NCBI RefSeq assembly: GCF_001905125.1
Contig: NZ_LWLE01000003.1
Coordinates: 62,001 to 126,000, forward strand
Reading direction: 5' to 3'
From: Streptomyces sp. TSRI0281
GTDB lineage: Bacteria; Actinomycetota; Actinomycetes; Streptomycetales; Streptomycetaceae
DNA length: 64,000 nucleotides
Position numbers and translations under genes: made by a program. The notes beneath the pieces are model-generated. The model worked only from the letters and a program-made list of their open reading frames with translations, had not been told where the DNA came from and made no database searches. Shown here in pieces: positions 34,001 through 43,203 of the stretch (its first letter is position 1; the number at the start of each line of letters is the position of its first letter).

Positions 34001-34833
34001 ACCTCTACTCCTGCCAACCGCATGATGAGGTCCAGCGATTCACGAGGACCCAGGGCCTGTGATCGGATCTTCGCATAACGCTGGGCATATGTACTCACCT
34101 TTGCCGGGTCGCTGATCAGCAGACTCTCGTCCTGGGGCTCCAGGTAAACGAGGTGCTGGTGCTCCGGTGTTTCCACCAGGGGCATCTCGCCGCGATCACC
34201 CGCGTACTCCCCGAACGTCCCGGCGTTCAGCGGCAGCACGTAGAGCGTGACGTTGCGACGCCGTGCGCACTCCGCCAGGTACCGCATCTGTTCGCGCATG
34301 ATCGTCCCGTTGCCGATGACCCGGGTGAGCACGGACTCTTCGAGGATCAGCTCGATCATTGGCATCGGGTCCCGGTCGAACAGCTCCTTGCGGATGACGC
34401 GGCCGTTCACCAGTTGCTCCACCCGCTGCTCGGGCAGCGGCGGGAAGCTGCCGCCGATCAGTGCCCTCGCGTACTCCTCGGTCTGGAACAGGCCGTGCAC
34501 GACCTGCATCGAGCACAGGTGGAGGCTTACGGCTGTCTGCTCCAGCGGCGCGTAGTTCTTGAACTGTGGCGGGTACGCCTCCATCCGCATGTAGATCCGC
34601 GCCTGATCGAACGTTCCCATGCCGTCCCCGACCACCTCCTCCAGCTTCATCAGCATGTGGTCGCTCGCGGGCTGGGCGCAGGTCTCCATCGCGCTGATCG
34701 CCGCCGCCGAGTAGCCGATCATCTTGCCCAACTGCTCCTGCGTCAGCCCCTTTCGGATACGGGCCATCTTCGCGAGATCAGCTACCAACCTCACCGTTGG
34801 GCTGGCCGTTTCCCTGTTCTGCGCACTCGCCAC
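33997..34833 (-). CDS. XRE-type regulator with DUF5753 domain (WhiJ/AbaA-like)
   Basis: A protein of about 278 residues. An N-terminal XRE HTH (RIRKGLTQEQLGKMIGYSAAAISAME) is followed by a DUF5753 domain (QVVHGLFQTEEYARALI, QEMR-like REQMRYLAECARRRNVTLYVLPL, EPQDESLLISDP). Members act with DUF397 partners in development and antibiotic control. GTG at 34833 is preferred (AGAG seven bases upstream); a TTG at 34854 is the longest alternative. It probably represses its own promoter, where inverted and direct repeats are found. Confidence 0.88.
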   Translation of the reverse strand: MASAQNRETASPTVRLVADLAKMARIRKGLTQEQLGKMIGYSAAAISAMETCAQPASDHMLMKLEEVVGDGMGTFDQARIYMRMEAYPPQFKNYAPLEQTAVSLHLCSMQVVHGLFQTEEYARALIGGSFPPLPEQRVEQLVNGRVIRKELFDRDPMPMIELILEESVLTRVIGNGTIMREQMRYLAECARRRNVTLYVLPLNAGTFGEYAGDRGEMPLVETPEHQHLVYLEPQDESLLISDPAKVSTYAQRYAKIRSQALGPRESLDLIMRLAGVEV

Positions 34834-34850
34834 TTCGATCTCTTTTCGAC

Positions 34851-34929
34851 TCAACCGAACTCAACCGGTCATTACTGGATTCCCATGAACTCGACTGGTT
34901 CTCAGGCGAGTTCACGCAGGTCAACCGGT
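34851..34929. promoter_or_regulatory. Operator-like repeats between the XRE and divergent genes
   Basis: TCAACCGG occurs at 34861-34868 and 34921-34928, with a variant (TCAACCGA) at 34851. Between them GAACTCG (34887-34893) and CGAGTTC (34907-34913) form a perfect 7-bp inverted repeat. This symmetric set in a divergent promoter suggests binding of the adjacent XRE protein. Confidence 0.55.
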
Positions 34930-34975
34930 GTGTGACGCCCCTCGCCAGCCGTAGAGAACGCTAGGTGATTCGCGT

Positions 34976-34987
34976 CACAATCGTCCC
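34976..34987 (+). promoter_or_regulatory. Possible leaderless -10 box
   Basis: CACAAT at 34976-34981 is followed by six bases and the GTG of the 135-residue protein; no Shine-Dalgarno sequence is seen. Confidence 0.4.
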
Positions 34988-35395
34988 GTGAACGCATCGA
35001 ATCGTGAGCTGAATATCGAGTGGATCCCCGACCACGGTTTCCAACTCCGTAAGGCGGGCGTGCAATTCGACGCAGTCCGTGTCAACGGCGACGACGGGCG
35101 GCGGCTGGCCGACCTGATGGAGTCGATCGTCGGGGGTGAGCCGGGGCCGGTCGTGGCCGAGACGAACGGGCGGCGGTCGGTGTACTTCCTCGTGCCCGCC
35201 GGTTCGACGGTGAGCCGGGCGTGGCCGGAGGGGGCGTTGCCGTTCAACGCGGCGTCCGGGTGCATCAGTTACGTGCCCATTCCGGCGCTGATCGGCCGGA
35301 CCTGGCCCCTGACGTGGCGCTACCCGCCGACGTACCCCGGTCGCTTCGTCCACACGCTGATCCTGCTGAACGCGGCGTGTCTGCTGCTCGGGTAG
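34988..35395 (+). CDS. Hypothetical protein beside the XRE/DUF397 pair
   Basis: This 135-residue protein begins NIEWIPDHGFQLRKAGVQFDA and has a compact alpha/beta composition (VNGDDGRRLADLMESIVG, YFLVPAGST, CISYVPIPAL) with a hydrophobic end. It is divergent from the XRE gene. Similar small proteins near XRE/DUF397 pairs are common in Streptomyces but have no assigned role. The start is set by the leaderless promoter pattern. Confidence 0.7.
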   Translation: MNASNRELNIEWIPDHGFQLRKAGVQFDAVRVNGDDGRRLADLMESIVGGEPGPVVAETNGRRSVYFLVPAGSTVSRAWPEGALPFNAASGCISYVPIPALIGRTWPLTWRYPPTYPGRFVHTLILLNAACLLLG

Positions 35396-35414
35396 GAGGG
35401 TGGCGGGACCGGTC

Positions 35415-36047
35415 TCAGTCGATCAGGTTGCTGAGGCTGAGGTAGAGCACCGGGTACTGGCCGTTGTCGGTGACTCCGACGCACAGGTCGCGGCGGTCCA
35501 GGAGCCAGCCGTTGGGGCGGCAGGTCTCGTGCGGGCGGTTCAGCCGGCGGATGATCTCCTGGCGGGACAGATGGTCCGTGCTGCCTATCCGCACCGTGCG
35601 GTAGCAGCCGCCCGACCCGCAGCCGGTGCCCTGCGAGACGACCGTGAGGCCGGGCGGCAGATCCGGGACCGCACTGGCGGGCGGCGCGTCCGAGCCCTCG
35701 CTGTTGAGCAGGACGTACAGCAGGGAGGCCACCAGGGTGAGGGCGAACTGTGTCCCCAGGAAGCCGATGGCACCGTTGCGCCGGGGAATCCACTCCGCCG
35801 GGCCGGGGCCCTTCTCGCCGTGTTCCAGGACCGCGCCGGACGCGACGATGAGCGGTGCGAGGACCGAGTGGATGAGGTGCGCGTCGGCCCGGGGCACGGA
35901 CAGCCAGCCCTGCTGGGCGGCGACCAGCAGGCATGCCTCGGCCAGCAGGAATCCGCCGATCGTCAGACCGACCCCCCGGCTGCGGGCGATCATCCTCCAG
36001 ACGACGAGCGGAGCGGCGGCGAAGAGTATCCCCAGGACAGACCACAT
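35415..36047 (-). CDS. Hypothetical membrane protein
   Basis: A protein of about 210 residues with four predicted helices in the first 125 residues (SVLGILFAAAPLVVW, TIGGFLLAEACLLVAA, LIHSVLAPLIVASGAVL, FALTLVASLLYVLLN). An extracytoplasmic domain with six cysteines follows (TGCGSGGCYRTV, ETCRPNGW, RDLCVGV), likely disulfide-bonded. I do not recognise the family. ATG at 36047 is used; in-frame GTGs at 36056 and 36065 are alternatives. Confidence 0.68.
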   Translation of the reverse strand: MWSVLGILFAAAPLVVWRMIARSRGVGLTIGGFLLAEACLLVAAQQGWLSVPRADAHLIHSVLAPLIVASGAVLEHGEKGPGPAEWIPRRNGAIGFLGTQFALTLVASLLYVLLNSEGSDAPPASAVPDLPPGLTVVSQGTGCGSGGCYRTVRIGSTDHLSRQEIIRRLNRPHETCRPNGWLLDRRDLCVGVTDNGQYPVLYLSLSNLID

Positions 36048-36070
36048 GTGGCGCACACCCCCCACTGGAC

Positions 36071-36112
36071 GACAAACGGCAGCACGACGAGGGACGTCGT
36101 ACTGCCGTTGTC
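36071..36112 (-). terminator. Terminator of the secreted protein gene
   Basis: GACAAACGGCAGCACGACG and CGTCGTACTGCCGTTGTC pair almost completely around a 5-base loop, 22 bases beyond the stop of the minus-strand gene ending at 36135. Confidence 0.8.
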
Positions 36113-36134
36113 CGGTTCCGCCGGGGGGTGGTGA

Positions 36135-36806
36135 CTACTTGGTGGGGACGTAGTCGAAGTTCGGCGTCAGGGTGCCGAACAGCGAGCCGACGCGCGGAGC
36201 CTCACCGCCGGTGAGGGAGGCGAAGATGCTCGCCGTCTCCTCCGTCAGGTAGAACGGCGCCTGCTTGATGCGGAAGCCGGTGAGGCTGGGGCGGGCCCCG
36301 GCCATCACCTCCGCGTAGGTGGACTCCGCGATCGTGACCTCGTCGTCGTACGGCACGCCGTCGACCAGGACGCCCGCCGAGTAGGCCGGGGTCGGCATCA
36401 CGCGGATGTAGGTCGGCTTGAGGGTGATGGTCTTGCCGGAGGCCGCGTGGTGGAAGTTCAGGCCGCCCGGGTAGAAGATCCGGCCCTGGGAGTCGAGGCC
36501 GTCACCGGCGGTCGAGCCGATCGGCATGGAGAAGCCGCGGGCGTCCGCGTCCATGGTGAACGGGCCGATGGCGTCCAGCGTGATGCCCTCGCGCTTCATC
36601 CAGGCCAGCGCCTCGTCGCTGAGGGCGACCTGCGCGTCTCCCCACGGGGAGATGTAGGCGCCCGGGAACGGTGCGGCGACGGCGGTCCTGGGGGCGGCTG
36701 CCGCCTGCTGCGGGGCGGAGGCCCCGGCGGAGGTCATGCCCAGCGGGAGCGCGAGCGCGGCCACGGCGGCGAGGACGGTCAGGCGACGGAATCCGTGCAT
36801 GGTCAT
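36135..36806 (-). CDS. Secreted protein of unknown function
   Basis: This 223-residue protein has a clear signal peptide (LTVLAAVAALALPLGMTSAGA, cleaved near ASA). The mature part is acidic and soluble with FTMDADARGFSMPIGS, GRIFYPGGLNFHH and a beta-rich second half. No cysteines, anchor or known domain were recognised. ATG at 36806 follows GAAGAAGG. It is divergent from the DUF4331 operon with a 294-base gap that probably holds both promoters. Confidence 0.72.
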   Translation of the reverse strand: MTMHGFRRLTVLAAVAALALPLGMTSAGASAPQQAAAAPRTAVAAPFPGAYISPWGDAQVALSDEALAWMKREGITLDAIGPFTMDADARGFSMPIGSTAGDGLDSQGRIFYPGGLNFHHAASGKTITLKPTYIRVMPTPAYSAGVLVDGVPYDDEVTIAESTYAEVMAGARPSLTGFRIKQAPFYLTEETASIFASLTGGEAPRVGSLFGTLTPNFDYVPTK

Positions 36807-37100
36807 GAACCTTCTTCTGTGTGGGGGAAGGGGTGGAACCAGGTGTCCGGTTTTACCGAGGAGCCCAACAGGGGGAGGGGACAGCCGAGTTCGTCGGCGG
36901 TCGGAGTGGCCGAGGAAGAGCGACTTCCTGTCGGGGCATGTCCATCCATGCATAGTTGAGCGCAAGATCAAACTGCGCCTCACCCCTTCGACGGAAAACT
37001 GCACGCGTCCGGGTGCCTTTCGTGTGCTGAGGTCGCATGAAGATCGACTTCGCTTCACTCTGGTGCGGCTCCCCCCACACACAAAGCACTGGAGATCCGC

Positions 37101-38609
37101 ATGTCCGAAGCGGGCAAAGCACCCGGTTTCACTAGACTTTCGCGTCTCACGCCGCGCTCTTCACGCCGCAGGCTCTGTGCGCTCGCCGCTTCCGTCGCCG
37201 CCCTCGCCGCCGCCTCCGTGGCCGGCCCGCTCACCGGGGTCGGGGAGGCGGGCGGCCACATCGACGCCCCGTCGTCCGTGCTCGACGCCCCGGCGGACAT
37301 CACCGACGTCTATGCCTTCACCAGCCCCGACAACGCCGACATGGTGACCCTGATCGCCAACGTCCGGCCGTTCCAGTTGCCGGGGACCGCCGCCAACGCG
37401 CTGGTGGACTACCCGTTCGCGACCGGCGCGCGGTACGAGATCCACACGGACGCCGACGGGGACGGGGCGCCGGACGCCACGTACCGCTGGACGTTCCGTG
37501 ACGAGGACCGGCGGCCGTTCGGGATGGGCCCGAAGGTCGGTCCGGCGCCGGTGACGTCACTGGACGACCGTTCGCTGGGAGTACGGCAGAAGTACACCCT
37601 GGAGAAGGTCGCGGCGGACGGGACCAGCCGGACGCTGCTGCGTGACGCCATCGCCTCGCCGACCGACACCGGCCGCCTCCTGATGCCCGACTACGGCAGG
37701 CTGCGCACCCGGGCGACCCGCGATCTGCCGGGCGGTGGCCGTACGGTCGCCACCCAGGCGGCGGAATCCTTCAAGGCGGACACCCAGGTGTTCGGCCTGT
37801 TCACGCTCGGCACCTCCGGCCCGGTGCCCGGCTGGCTGCCCGACGCCCAGCCGCTGTCCGCGCTGAACGTCAACAGCCTGGTGCTGCAAGTGCCCAAGAG
37901 CGAGGTGGCGTTGAACGGCGACGCCCGGCGCAACCCGGTCATCGGCGTCTGGTCGACCGTCTCGCGCCAGGGTGCGGACCTCAAGAGCCCTCTGGCGTCC
38001 CAGGCGGCGACGTACCGGCAGGTCGCCCGCAACGGCACCCCGCACCTCGCGTTCGCGGTCTACGGTTCCACGGTCGGGCTGGCCGAGCCCGGCGGGCCCG
38101 AGGACCGGTTCCAGGCGCGCGCCCCGGAGGACGACCACCTCGACGCCGCCTTCCTGGCCGCGATGCTCGACCCCGCACCGCCGCGTCGGATCGAGGCGGC
38201 CCAGGGGCGCAAGGCTCCGGCCACCCCGCGCCGTGACATCCAGGCGCTGTTCATGAAGGGGATCGGCAAGGACAACGGTTCGCTGTTCGGCTTCGACCTC
38301 AACAGCCACGCCATGAACGCCGACGCGGACGCCTCGCGCATCGTGCTCGCCGAGCAGCTCCGGCTCAACCTCACCACCCCCGTCACCGCCGCCCCCAAGG
38401 CGCACGGGGTCCTCGACGGAGACCTCCAGGGTTTCCCCAACGGGCGGCGCCTGAACGACAACATCGACGGACCGCTGATCCGGCTGCTGGAGGGCGAGCC
38501 CGCGGGACCGTCCGCGAGGGGCCTGCTGCCCGACCCGATCGTGCGGCTCGAACCGGCTGACGCGAAGACCGCGTTCCCGTATCTCAACCTCCCGCACGCG
38601 GGACCGTGA
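37101..38609 (+). CDS. Secreted DUF4331 protein
   Basis: A 502-residue protein with an Arg-rich n-region and signal peptide (to about residue 50), then the DUF4331 domain: HIDAPSSVLDAPADITDVYAF, DYPFATGARYEIHTDADGDG, NVNSLVLQVPKSEV, DIQALFMKGIGKDNGS and the C-terminal GVLDGDLQGFPNGRRLNDN. DUF4331 proteins are secreted and of unknown function. Its stop overlaps the next start (GTGA), the first of two coupled junctions in this operon. ATG has GGAG eight bases upstream. Confidence 0.9.
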   Translation: MSEAGKAPGFTRLSRLTPRSSRRRLCALAASVAALAAASVAGPLTGVGEAGGHIDAPSSVLDAPADITDVYAFTSPDNADMVTLIANVRPFQLPGTAANALVDYPFATGARYEIHTDADGDGAPDATYRWTFRDEDRRPFGMGPKVGPAPVTSLDDRSLGVRQKYTLEKVAADGTSRTLLRDAIASPTDTGRLLMPDYGRLRTRATRDLPGGGRTVATQAAESFKADTQVFGLFTLGTSGPVPGWLPDAQPLSALNVNSLVLQVPKSEVALNGDARRNPVIGVWSTVSRQGADLKSPLASQAATYRQVARNGTPHLAFAVYGSTVGLAEPGGPEDRFQARAPEDDHLDAAFLAAMLDPAPPRRIEAAQGRKAPATPRRDIQALFMKGIGKDNGSLFGFDLNSHAMNADADASRIVLAEQLRLNLTTPVTAAPKAHGVLDGDLQGFPNGRRLNDNIDGPLIRLLEGEPAGPSARGLLPDPIVRLEPADAKTAFPYLNLPHAGP

Positions 38610-39895
38610 AGCGACTGATCACCGCCACGGGCGGAGCGGTGGCCGTGGCCGGCTGTGTGGCGGGACTCCTGTACCTGGGTCCCGGCACCGGCGGGCCGGC
38701 GGCCACCGCTCCGGCCGCCGCCCCTCCCGTCGCCGCGGCGGGAGGAGCGGCGGCGGGCGACGCGGTCGAGGCCGCGCGCAAGCGCACGCGGGCGTACCCC
38801 GAGGATCCCACCGTCTGGGCGGGGCTCGCCCGCGCCGAGATCGAGGCGGCCCGCACCACGCTGGACGCGGCCCTGCTGGACGCCGCCGAGCAGGCTCTGC
38901 GCCGTTCGCTGGCACTCGACGGCACCGACAACTACGCCGCGCTCACCGGGCGGGGACTGCTGGCCAACGCCCGGCACGAGTTCACCGAGGGCCGCGCACA
39001 CGGGCTGCGGGCCACCCGGATGGCCCCGGACCGGGCCGACGGGTACGCGATCCTGGCCGACGCGGAGATCCAGCTCGGCCACTACCCGGCGGCCCGCACC
39101 GCCGTACAGCGGCTGCTCGACCTCGCCCCGGCCGCGGCCGCGTACAGCAGGGCGGCCTACGACCTGGAGACGAACGGCCGCCCCGAGGACGCCGAGATCG
39201 CTCTCGGGCGGGCCGTGGACAGCTCCGCGACCAGCGACGAACGCGCCTTCGCCCAGGCCCGGTCGGGCGACCTCGCCTGGTCGCGGGGCGCGGTCGGCCC
39301 TGCGGAGAAGCACTACCGGCTCGCCCTGGACGCCGTACCGGAGCACCCCTACGCGCAGGCCGGCCTCGCCAGGGTGCTCGCCGCGCGCGGCAGGACGGAC
39401 GAGGCGCTGGCCGCGTACGAACGACTGCTGGACCGGACCCCGCTGCCCCAATTTCTCTTGGAGGCCGTGGAGTTGCGGGGCTCGGTGGGAGCGAGGGGCG
39501 GCGAGCGGGCGGCCCTGGACGCCCAGGTGGCGCTGGTGCGGGCGGGCGGCGGTCCCGTCGACCCGGCCGTCGCCCTGTTCGCCGCCGACCACGGGGACCC
39601 GGCCGTCGCGGTGGAGCTGATGCGCCGCGAGTGGCAGCACACCCGCAGTGTGATCGCCGCCGACGCGCTGGCATGGGCGCTGCACCGGGACGGGCGGAAC
39701 GCGGAGGCGATGGAGTACGCGCGCAGGGCGACCGCGACCGGGTGGAAGAACGCGCTGTTCCGCTACCACCTGGGCGCGATCGAGAAGGCGCTCGGGCTGC
39801 CCGGAGCCACGCGCCATCTGCGCGAGGCGCTGGCGCTGAACCCGCACTTCTCCCCGTACCACGCCCCGCGCGCCGAGGAGATGACCCGGACATGA
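38606..39895 (+). CDS. Tetratricopeptide-repeat protein of the DUF4331 operon
   Basis: A 429-residue protein with an N-terminal signal or anchor helix (LITATGGAVAVAGCVAGLLYL) and at least eight TPR-like helical pairs (AWSRGAVGPAEKHYRLALDA, HPYAQAGLARVLAARGRTDE). It is probably an extracytoplasmic scaffold. It overlaps both neighbours by four bases (GTGA at its start, ATGA at its end), so the three proteins are likely made in fixed ratio. Confidence 0.85.
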   Translation: MKRLITATGGAVAVAGCVAGLLYLGPGTGGPAATAPAAAPPVAAAGGAAAGDAVEAARKRTRAYPEDPTVWAGLARAEIEAARTTLDAALLDAAEQALRRSLALDGTDNYAALTGRGLLANARHEFTEGRAHGLRATRMAPDRADGYAILADAEIQLGHYPAARTAVQRLLDLAPAAAAYSRAAYDLETNGRPEDAEIALGRAVDSSATSDERAFAQARSGDLAWSRGAVGPAEKHYRLALDAVPEHPYAQAGLARVLAARGRTDEALAAYERLLDRTPLPQFLLEAVELRGSVGARGGERAALDAQVALVRAGGGPVDPAVALFAADHGDPAVAVELMRREWQHTRSVIAADALAWALHRDGRNAEAMEYARRATATGWKNALFRYHLGAIEKALGLPGATRHLREALALNPHFSPYHAPRAEEMTRT

Positions 39896-41448
39896 GGCAC
39901 GTACGCCGGGCGGCGGCCACCCTGCCCGCCGTGATCCTGCTGGCCCTCGCGGCGGCCCCACCGGCCCTCGCGCACCCGCTGGGCAACTTCAGCGTCAACC
40001 ACCACGACGGGCTGCGCCTGACCCGGGACGGAATCGAGGACACGGCGGTCGTCGACAGCGCGGAGATCCCCACCGCGCAGGACGAGAACGCCACGGACAC
40101 CGACCACGACGGGACCGTCTCGCACTCCGAGGCCACCGCACGGGCCGCGCAGCGCTGCACCGACCTGGCGCGCCGGACCCGGGCGACGGCGGGCGGGAAG
40201 CAGCTCAACTGGCGTACCGGGCAGGCGAATCTGACGTACGTCAAGGGTGCGGCGGGTCTGTCCGTCGCGCGGTTGACCTGTGCACTGCGGGCCGACGCGG
40301 ATCTGTCGGGGCCCGCCGACATCACGTTCGCCTCGGCGGCGGACGTGTCACGGACGGGCTGGAAGGAGATCACGGCGGTCGCCGTCGCGGGGGCGGGGGT
40401 ACGGCTGGCCGACTCCTCGGTGCCCGCGACGAGCCCGAGCGGTGTGCTGCGCCGCTACCCGGCGAACGGTGGCGAACAGCCGCTGGACGTGGTGGCCGCC
40501 ACCCTGCGCGCGGAGCCGGGGAGCGGCGGGGCGGGCGCGGCCGGTTCCGGCGTCGCGGGGGAGGAGCCGGGCGGGGCACCGGATGCGCAGGCGGTGGACC
40601 GGGGCGCGGTGCTCTTCCCCGCGCTGGAGAACCGGCTCACCGATCTCACCGCGGGCCGCGACCTCACCCTGCCCGTGGGCCTGCTCGCGGTGCTGCTGAC
40701 CCTGCTGCTCGGCGCCGGGCACGCGGCGCTCCCGGGCCACGCCAAGCTCGCGGTGGCCGCCTGTCTGGCCCGCCGGGAGGGCGGCGTACGGGCGGCCCTC
40801 GCGGTGGGAGCGACGGTGACGGTGACACACACGGCCGGGGTGCTCGTGATGGGCCTGGTGCTGACGGCGGGCGGCGGACTGCTGGGGGAACGGCTGCTGG
40901 GGTGGCTCGGCGCGGTGAGCGGGGCGGTGATCGCGGTGCTGGGGACGGTGCTGGTGGTGACGGCGGTACGGGGGGTGAGAGCGGGGGGCGGTTCGGGCCT
41001 GCTGCACGGGCACCATCACCACGGGCACGGGCATTCCCATGATGAGCACGGGCACGGGCACGGGCACAGCCACAGCCATTCGCATGATGAGCACGGCCAC
41101 GGTCACGCGCACGGCGGCGTGGGCCGTCGCCAAGGGCTCCCCGCGCTGCTCGGCGTCGGGCTGGCGGGCGGTCTGGTGCCCAGCCCCTCCGCGCTCGTCG
41201 TCCTGCTGGGCGCCATCGCGCTGAGCCGGACGTACTTCGGCGTGCTGCTCGTCGTCGGGTATGGCGTCGGCATGGCGCTCACCCTGACCTCGGCCGGACT
41301 GCTGCTCGCCGGGGGCGGGAGCCGGCTCGCGGCGCTGGGCGAGCGGCGGCTTCCGGCGCTGCGCCGCTACACCCCGTACGGCGCGGTCCTGACGGCGCTG
41401 GCGGTCCTCGCGGTGGGCATCGGACTCACGGCGCGCAGCCTGTTGTGA
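39892..41448 (+). CDS. NicO/RcnA-type nickel-cobalt transporter with exoplasmic domain
   Basis: This 518-residue membrane protein has a signal peptide, an extracytoplasmic domain of about 200 residues (HPLGNFSVNHHDGL is a recognised opening) and six or seven membrane helices with the NicO motifs GHAALPGHAKLAVAA and TVTVTHTAGVLVMG. A cytoplasmic loop of about 40 residues contains roughly 20 histidines, which should bind Ni(II) or Co(II). It is coupled to the TPR gene by ATGA. I infer metal transport assisted by the two secreted partners; the direction of transport is not clear. Confidence 0.85.
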   Translation: MRHVRRAAATLPAVILLALAAAPPALAHPLGNFSVNHHDGLRLTRDGIEDTAVVDSAEIPTAQDENATDTDHDGTVSHSEATARAAQRCTDLARRTRATAGGKQLNWRTGQANLTYVKGAAGLSVARLTCALRADADLSGPADITFASAADVSRTGWKEITAVAVAGAGVRLADSSVPATSPSGVLRRYPANGGEQPLDVVAATLRAEPGSGGAGAAGSGVAGEEPGGAPDAQAVDRGAVLFPALENRLTDLTAGRDLTLPVGLLAVLLTLLLGAGHAALPGHAKLAVAACLARREGGVRAALAVGATVTVTHTAGVLVMGLVLTAGGGLLGERLLGWLGAVSGAVIAVLGTVLVVTAVRGVRAGGGSGLLHGHHHHGHGHSHDEHGHGHGHSHSHSHDEHGHGHAHGGVGRRQGLPALLGVGLAGGLVPSPSALVVLLGAIALSRTYFGVLLVVGYGVGMALTLTSAGLLLAGGGSRLAALGERRLPALRRYTPYGAVLTALAVLAVGIGLTARSLL

Positions 41449-41499
41449 GGACCGGTGCGGGGCGGGGTCCGGTCGCGGTGGGCAGGCCGGGGCGGGGTC

Positions 41500-43203
41500 T
41501 CACTCCGACTTCTCGTAGACCAGGCTCTCGTCGGTGCCCGCGGTCGTCCGGCGCAGGCTGCCGTCGGGGAGCAGGGTCAGATCGGTGGCCTTCCCCGGGC
41601 TGCACGAGGTCGCGGGCTCGCCCACGGAGACGGTGGAGGGACCGATGTGGACCGGGTCGCCGTTGGTGGGCCGGTCGGCCAGGGGAGCGGCGAACACACA
41701 GCGGTACGTGCCGCCGGAGGCCAGGGGGCCTTTCACGGTGAGGGAGAGGACCGTGTCGCCCACCCCGCCCTGCCGGATGACGAGGCGCCGGGTGGACGCG
41801 CCTGCCGAGCCGTCGACGGTCCAGGTGCCGAGGTAGCCGTCGGGGACGGCGCTGCCCTTCCCCTTCTCCCCGTCTTCGGAGGGGGAGTCGGTGGGCGAGT
41901 CGGTGGTGCCCTTGCCGTTCTCGTTCATGAAGGCGTAGACCGATCCGCCCGCACCGATGGCGACGAGTACGGCGATGGTGACGAGCGCGATGGTGGACCC
42001 GGTGGACCGGCGCGCGGGGGCGGGGGTCGGGTAGGGCGCCAGGTAGGGCTGACTGAACGTCTGGCGCACCTGTTGAGGCCGCTGGGGCTGGTGCTGGGGC
42101 TGGGCCCGGGGTTGGTGCTGCTGGTGTGGAGGCTGCTGCTGTGCCGGGTGCTGTTGCCGGGGGTACGGCGGCGGGGTGGGGGCCGTGACGTGCGGTGGGG
42201 GCGTGGGAGCCGCTGCGGGGGCGGGCCGTCGGGGCGGGGAGAGCGGTCCGTGCGTCCCGGAAGGCGGCTGCTCCGGATCTTCGGCGTTGAGCAGCTCCAC
42301 CGCGTGGCGCCCGAGTTCGGCTATGAGCGTGCTGGGCAGCCATGGCTCGGTGGCCTCGGGCTCGCCCAGCCGCTCCAGGATCTCGACGGTGGACGGGCGG
42401 GCGGCCGGGTCCTTGGCGAGGCAGTCCGCTATCAGTTCGACCAGATCCACCGGGACGCCGGTCAGATCCGGTTCCTCCTGAGCGATGCGGAACATCAGGG
42501 CGTGGACGCCACCGCTGTCCGCGGTGCCGAACGGGAGGCGGCCCGTCGCCGCGTACGCGAGGACGGAGCCCAGACAGAAGATGTCGCACGCGGTGGTCAC
42601 GCGTTGACCGCGCACCTGCTCCGGGGCCATGAACCCCGGTGATCCGACCAGTGCGCCGGTGCGGGTGAGACCGGCGTCGGCCGCTTCCATGGCGCGGGCT
42701 ATCCCGAAGTCGATGACGCGGGGGCCGTCGATGGTCATCAGGACGTTCGACGGCTTCAGGTCGCGGTGGACGAGCCCGGCGCCGTGGATGTGCTGGAGGG
42801 CGTGGGCGAGCCCGGAGCCCAGGAGCTGGACGGAACGTTCGGGCAGGGGGCCGTACGCGCCCGAGGCCGGGCCGGGGGCGCCCGTGCGGCCGGAGACGAT
42901 GCCCTGGAGCGAGGGCCCGGCGACGTAGCCGGTGGCTACCCAGGGGACGGGGGCCTCGGTGTCGGCGTCCAGGACCGGGGCGGTCCAGGCGCCGCCGACC
43001 TGCTGCGCGGCGCGGACCTCCTGGCGGAACCGGGCGCGGAACTCGGGCTGTTCGGCCAGTTCGCGGCGGACGAGCTTGAGGGCGACGGTGCGTCCGCGGT
43101 CGGAGCGGGCGAGGAAGACCTGTCCCATGCCGCCCTCTCCCAGGCGGCTCAGGAGCCGGTACGCGCCGATGCGGTGCGGGTCGTCGGGCCCGAGCTTCTC
43201 CAT
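41500..43203 (-). CDS. Ser/Thr protein kinase with C-terminal sensor domain
   Basis: A 567-residue Hanks-type kinase: glycine loop GEGGMGQVFLA, Lys in VALKLVRREL, catalytic loop HRDLKPSN, VIDFGIARA and the activation segment GSPGFMAPEQV. A long Gln/Pro/His linker leads to one membrane helix (IALVTIAVLVAIGAGGSVYAF) and an external beta domain beginning GYLGTWTVDG. It probably senses cell-envelope signals. It stands alone on the minus strand. It is the reference for the ruined copy at 18244-19336. Confidence 0.94.
   Translation of the reverse strand: MEKLGPDDPHRIGAYRLLSRLGEGGMGQVFLARSDRGRTVALKLVRRELAEQPEFRARFRQEVRAAQQVGGAWTAPVLDADTEAPVPWVATGYVAGPSLQGIVSGRTGAPGPASGAYGPLPERSVQLLGSGLAHALQHIHGAGLVHRDLKPSNVLMTIDGPRVIDFGIARAMEAADAGLTRTGALVGSPGFMAPEQVRGQRVTTACDIFCLGSVLAYAATGRLPFGTADSGGVHALMFRIAQEEPDLTGVPVDLVELIADCLAKDPAARPSTVEILERLGEPEATEPWLPSTLIAELGRHAVELLNAEDPEQPPSGTHGPLSPPRRPAPAAAPTPPPHVTAPTPPPYPRQQHPAQQQPPHQQHQPRAQPQHQPQRPQQVRQTFSQPYLAPYPTPAPARRSTGSTIALVTIAVLVAIGAGGSVYAFMNENGKGTTDSPTDSPSEDGEKGKGSAVPDGYLGTWTVDGSAGASTRRLVIRQGGVGDTVLSLTVKGPLASGGTYRCVFAAPLADRPTNGDPVHIGPSTVSVGEPATSCSPGKATDLTLLPDGSLRRTTAGTDESLVYEKSE

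Noticed and set aside
29841-35395. Integrated genetic element
   Set aside because: It has accessory-type genes and TTA codons, but no integrase, Rep/Tra genes, tRNA or direct attachment repeats were seen.
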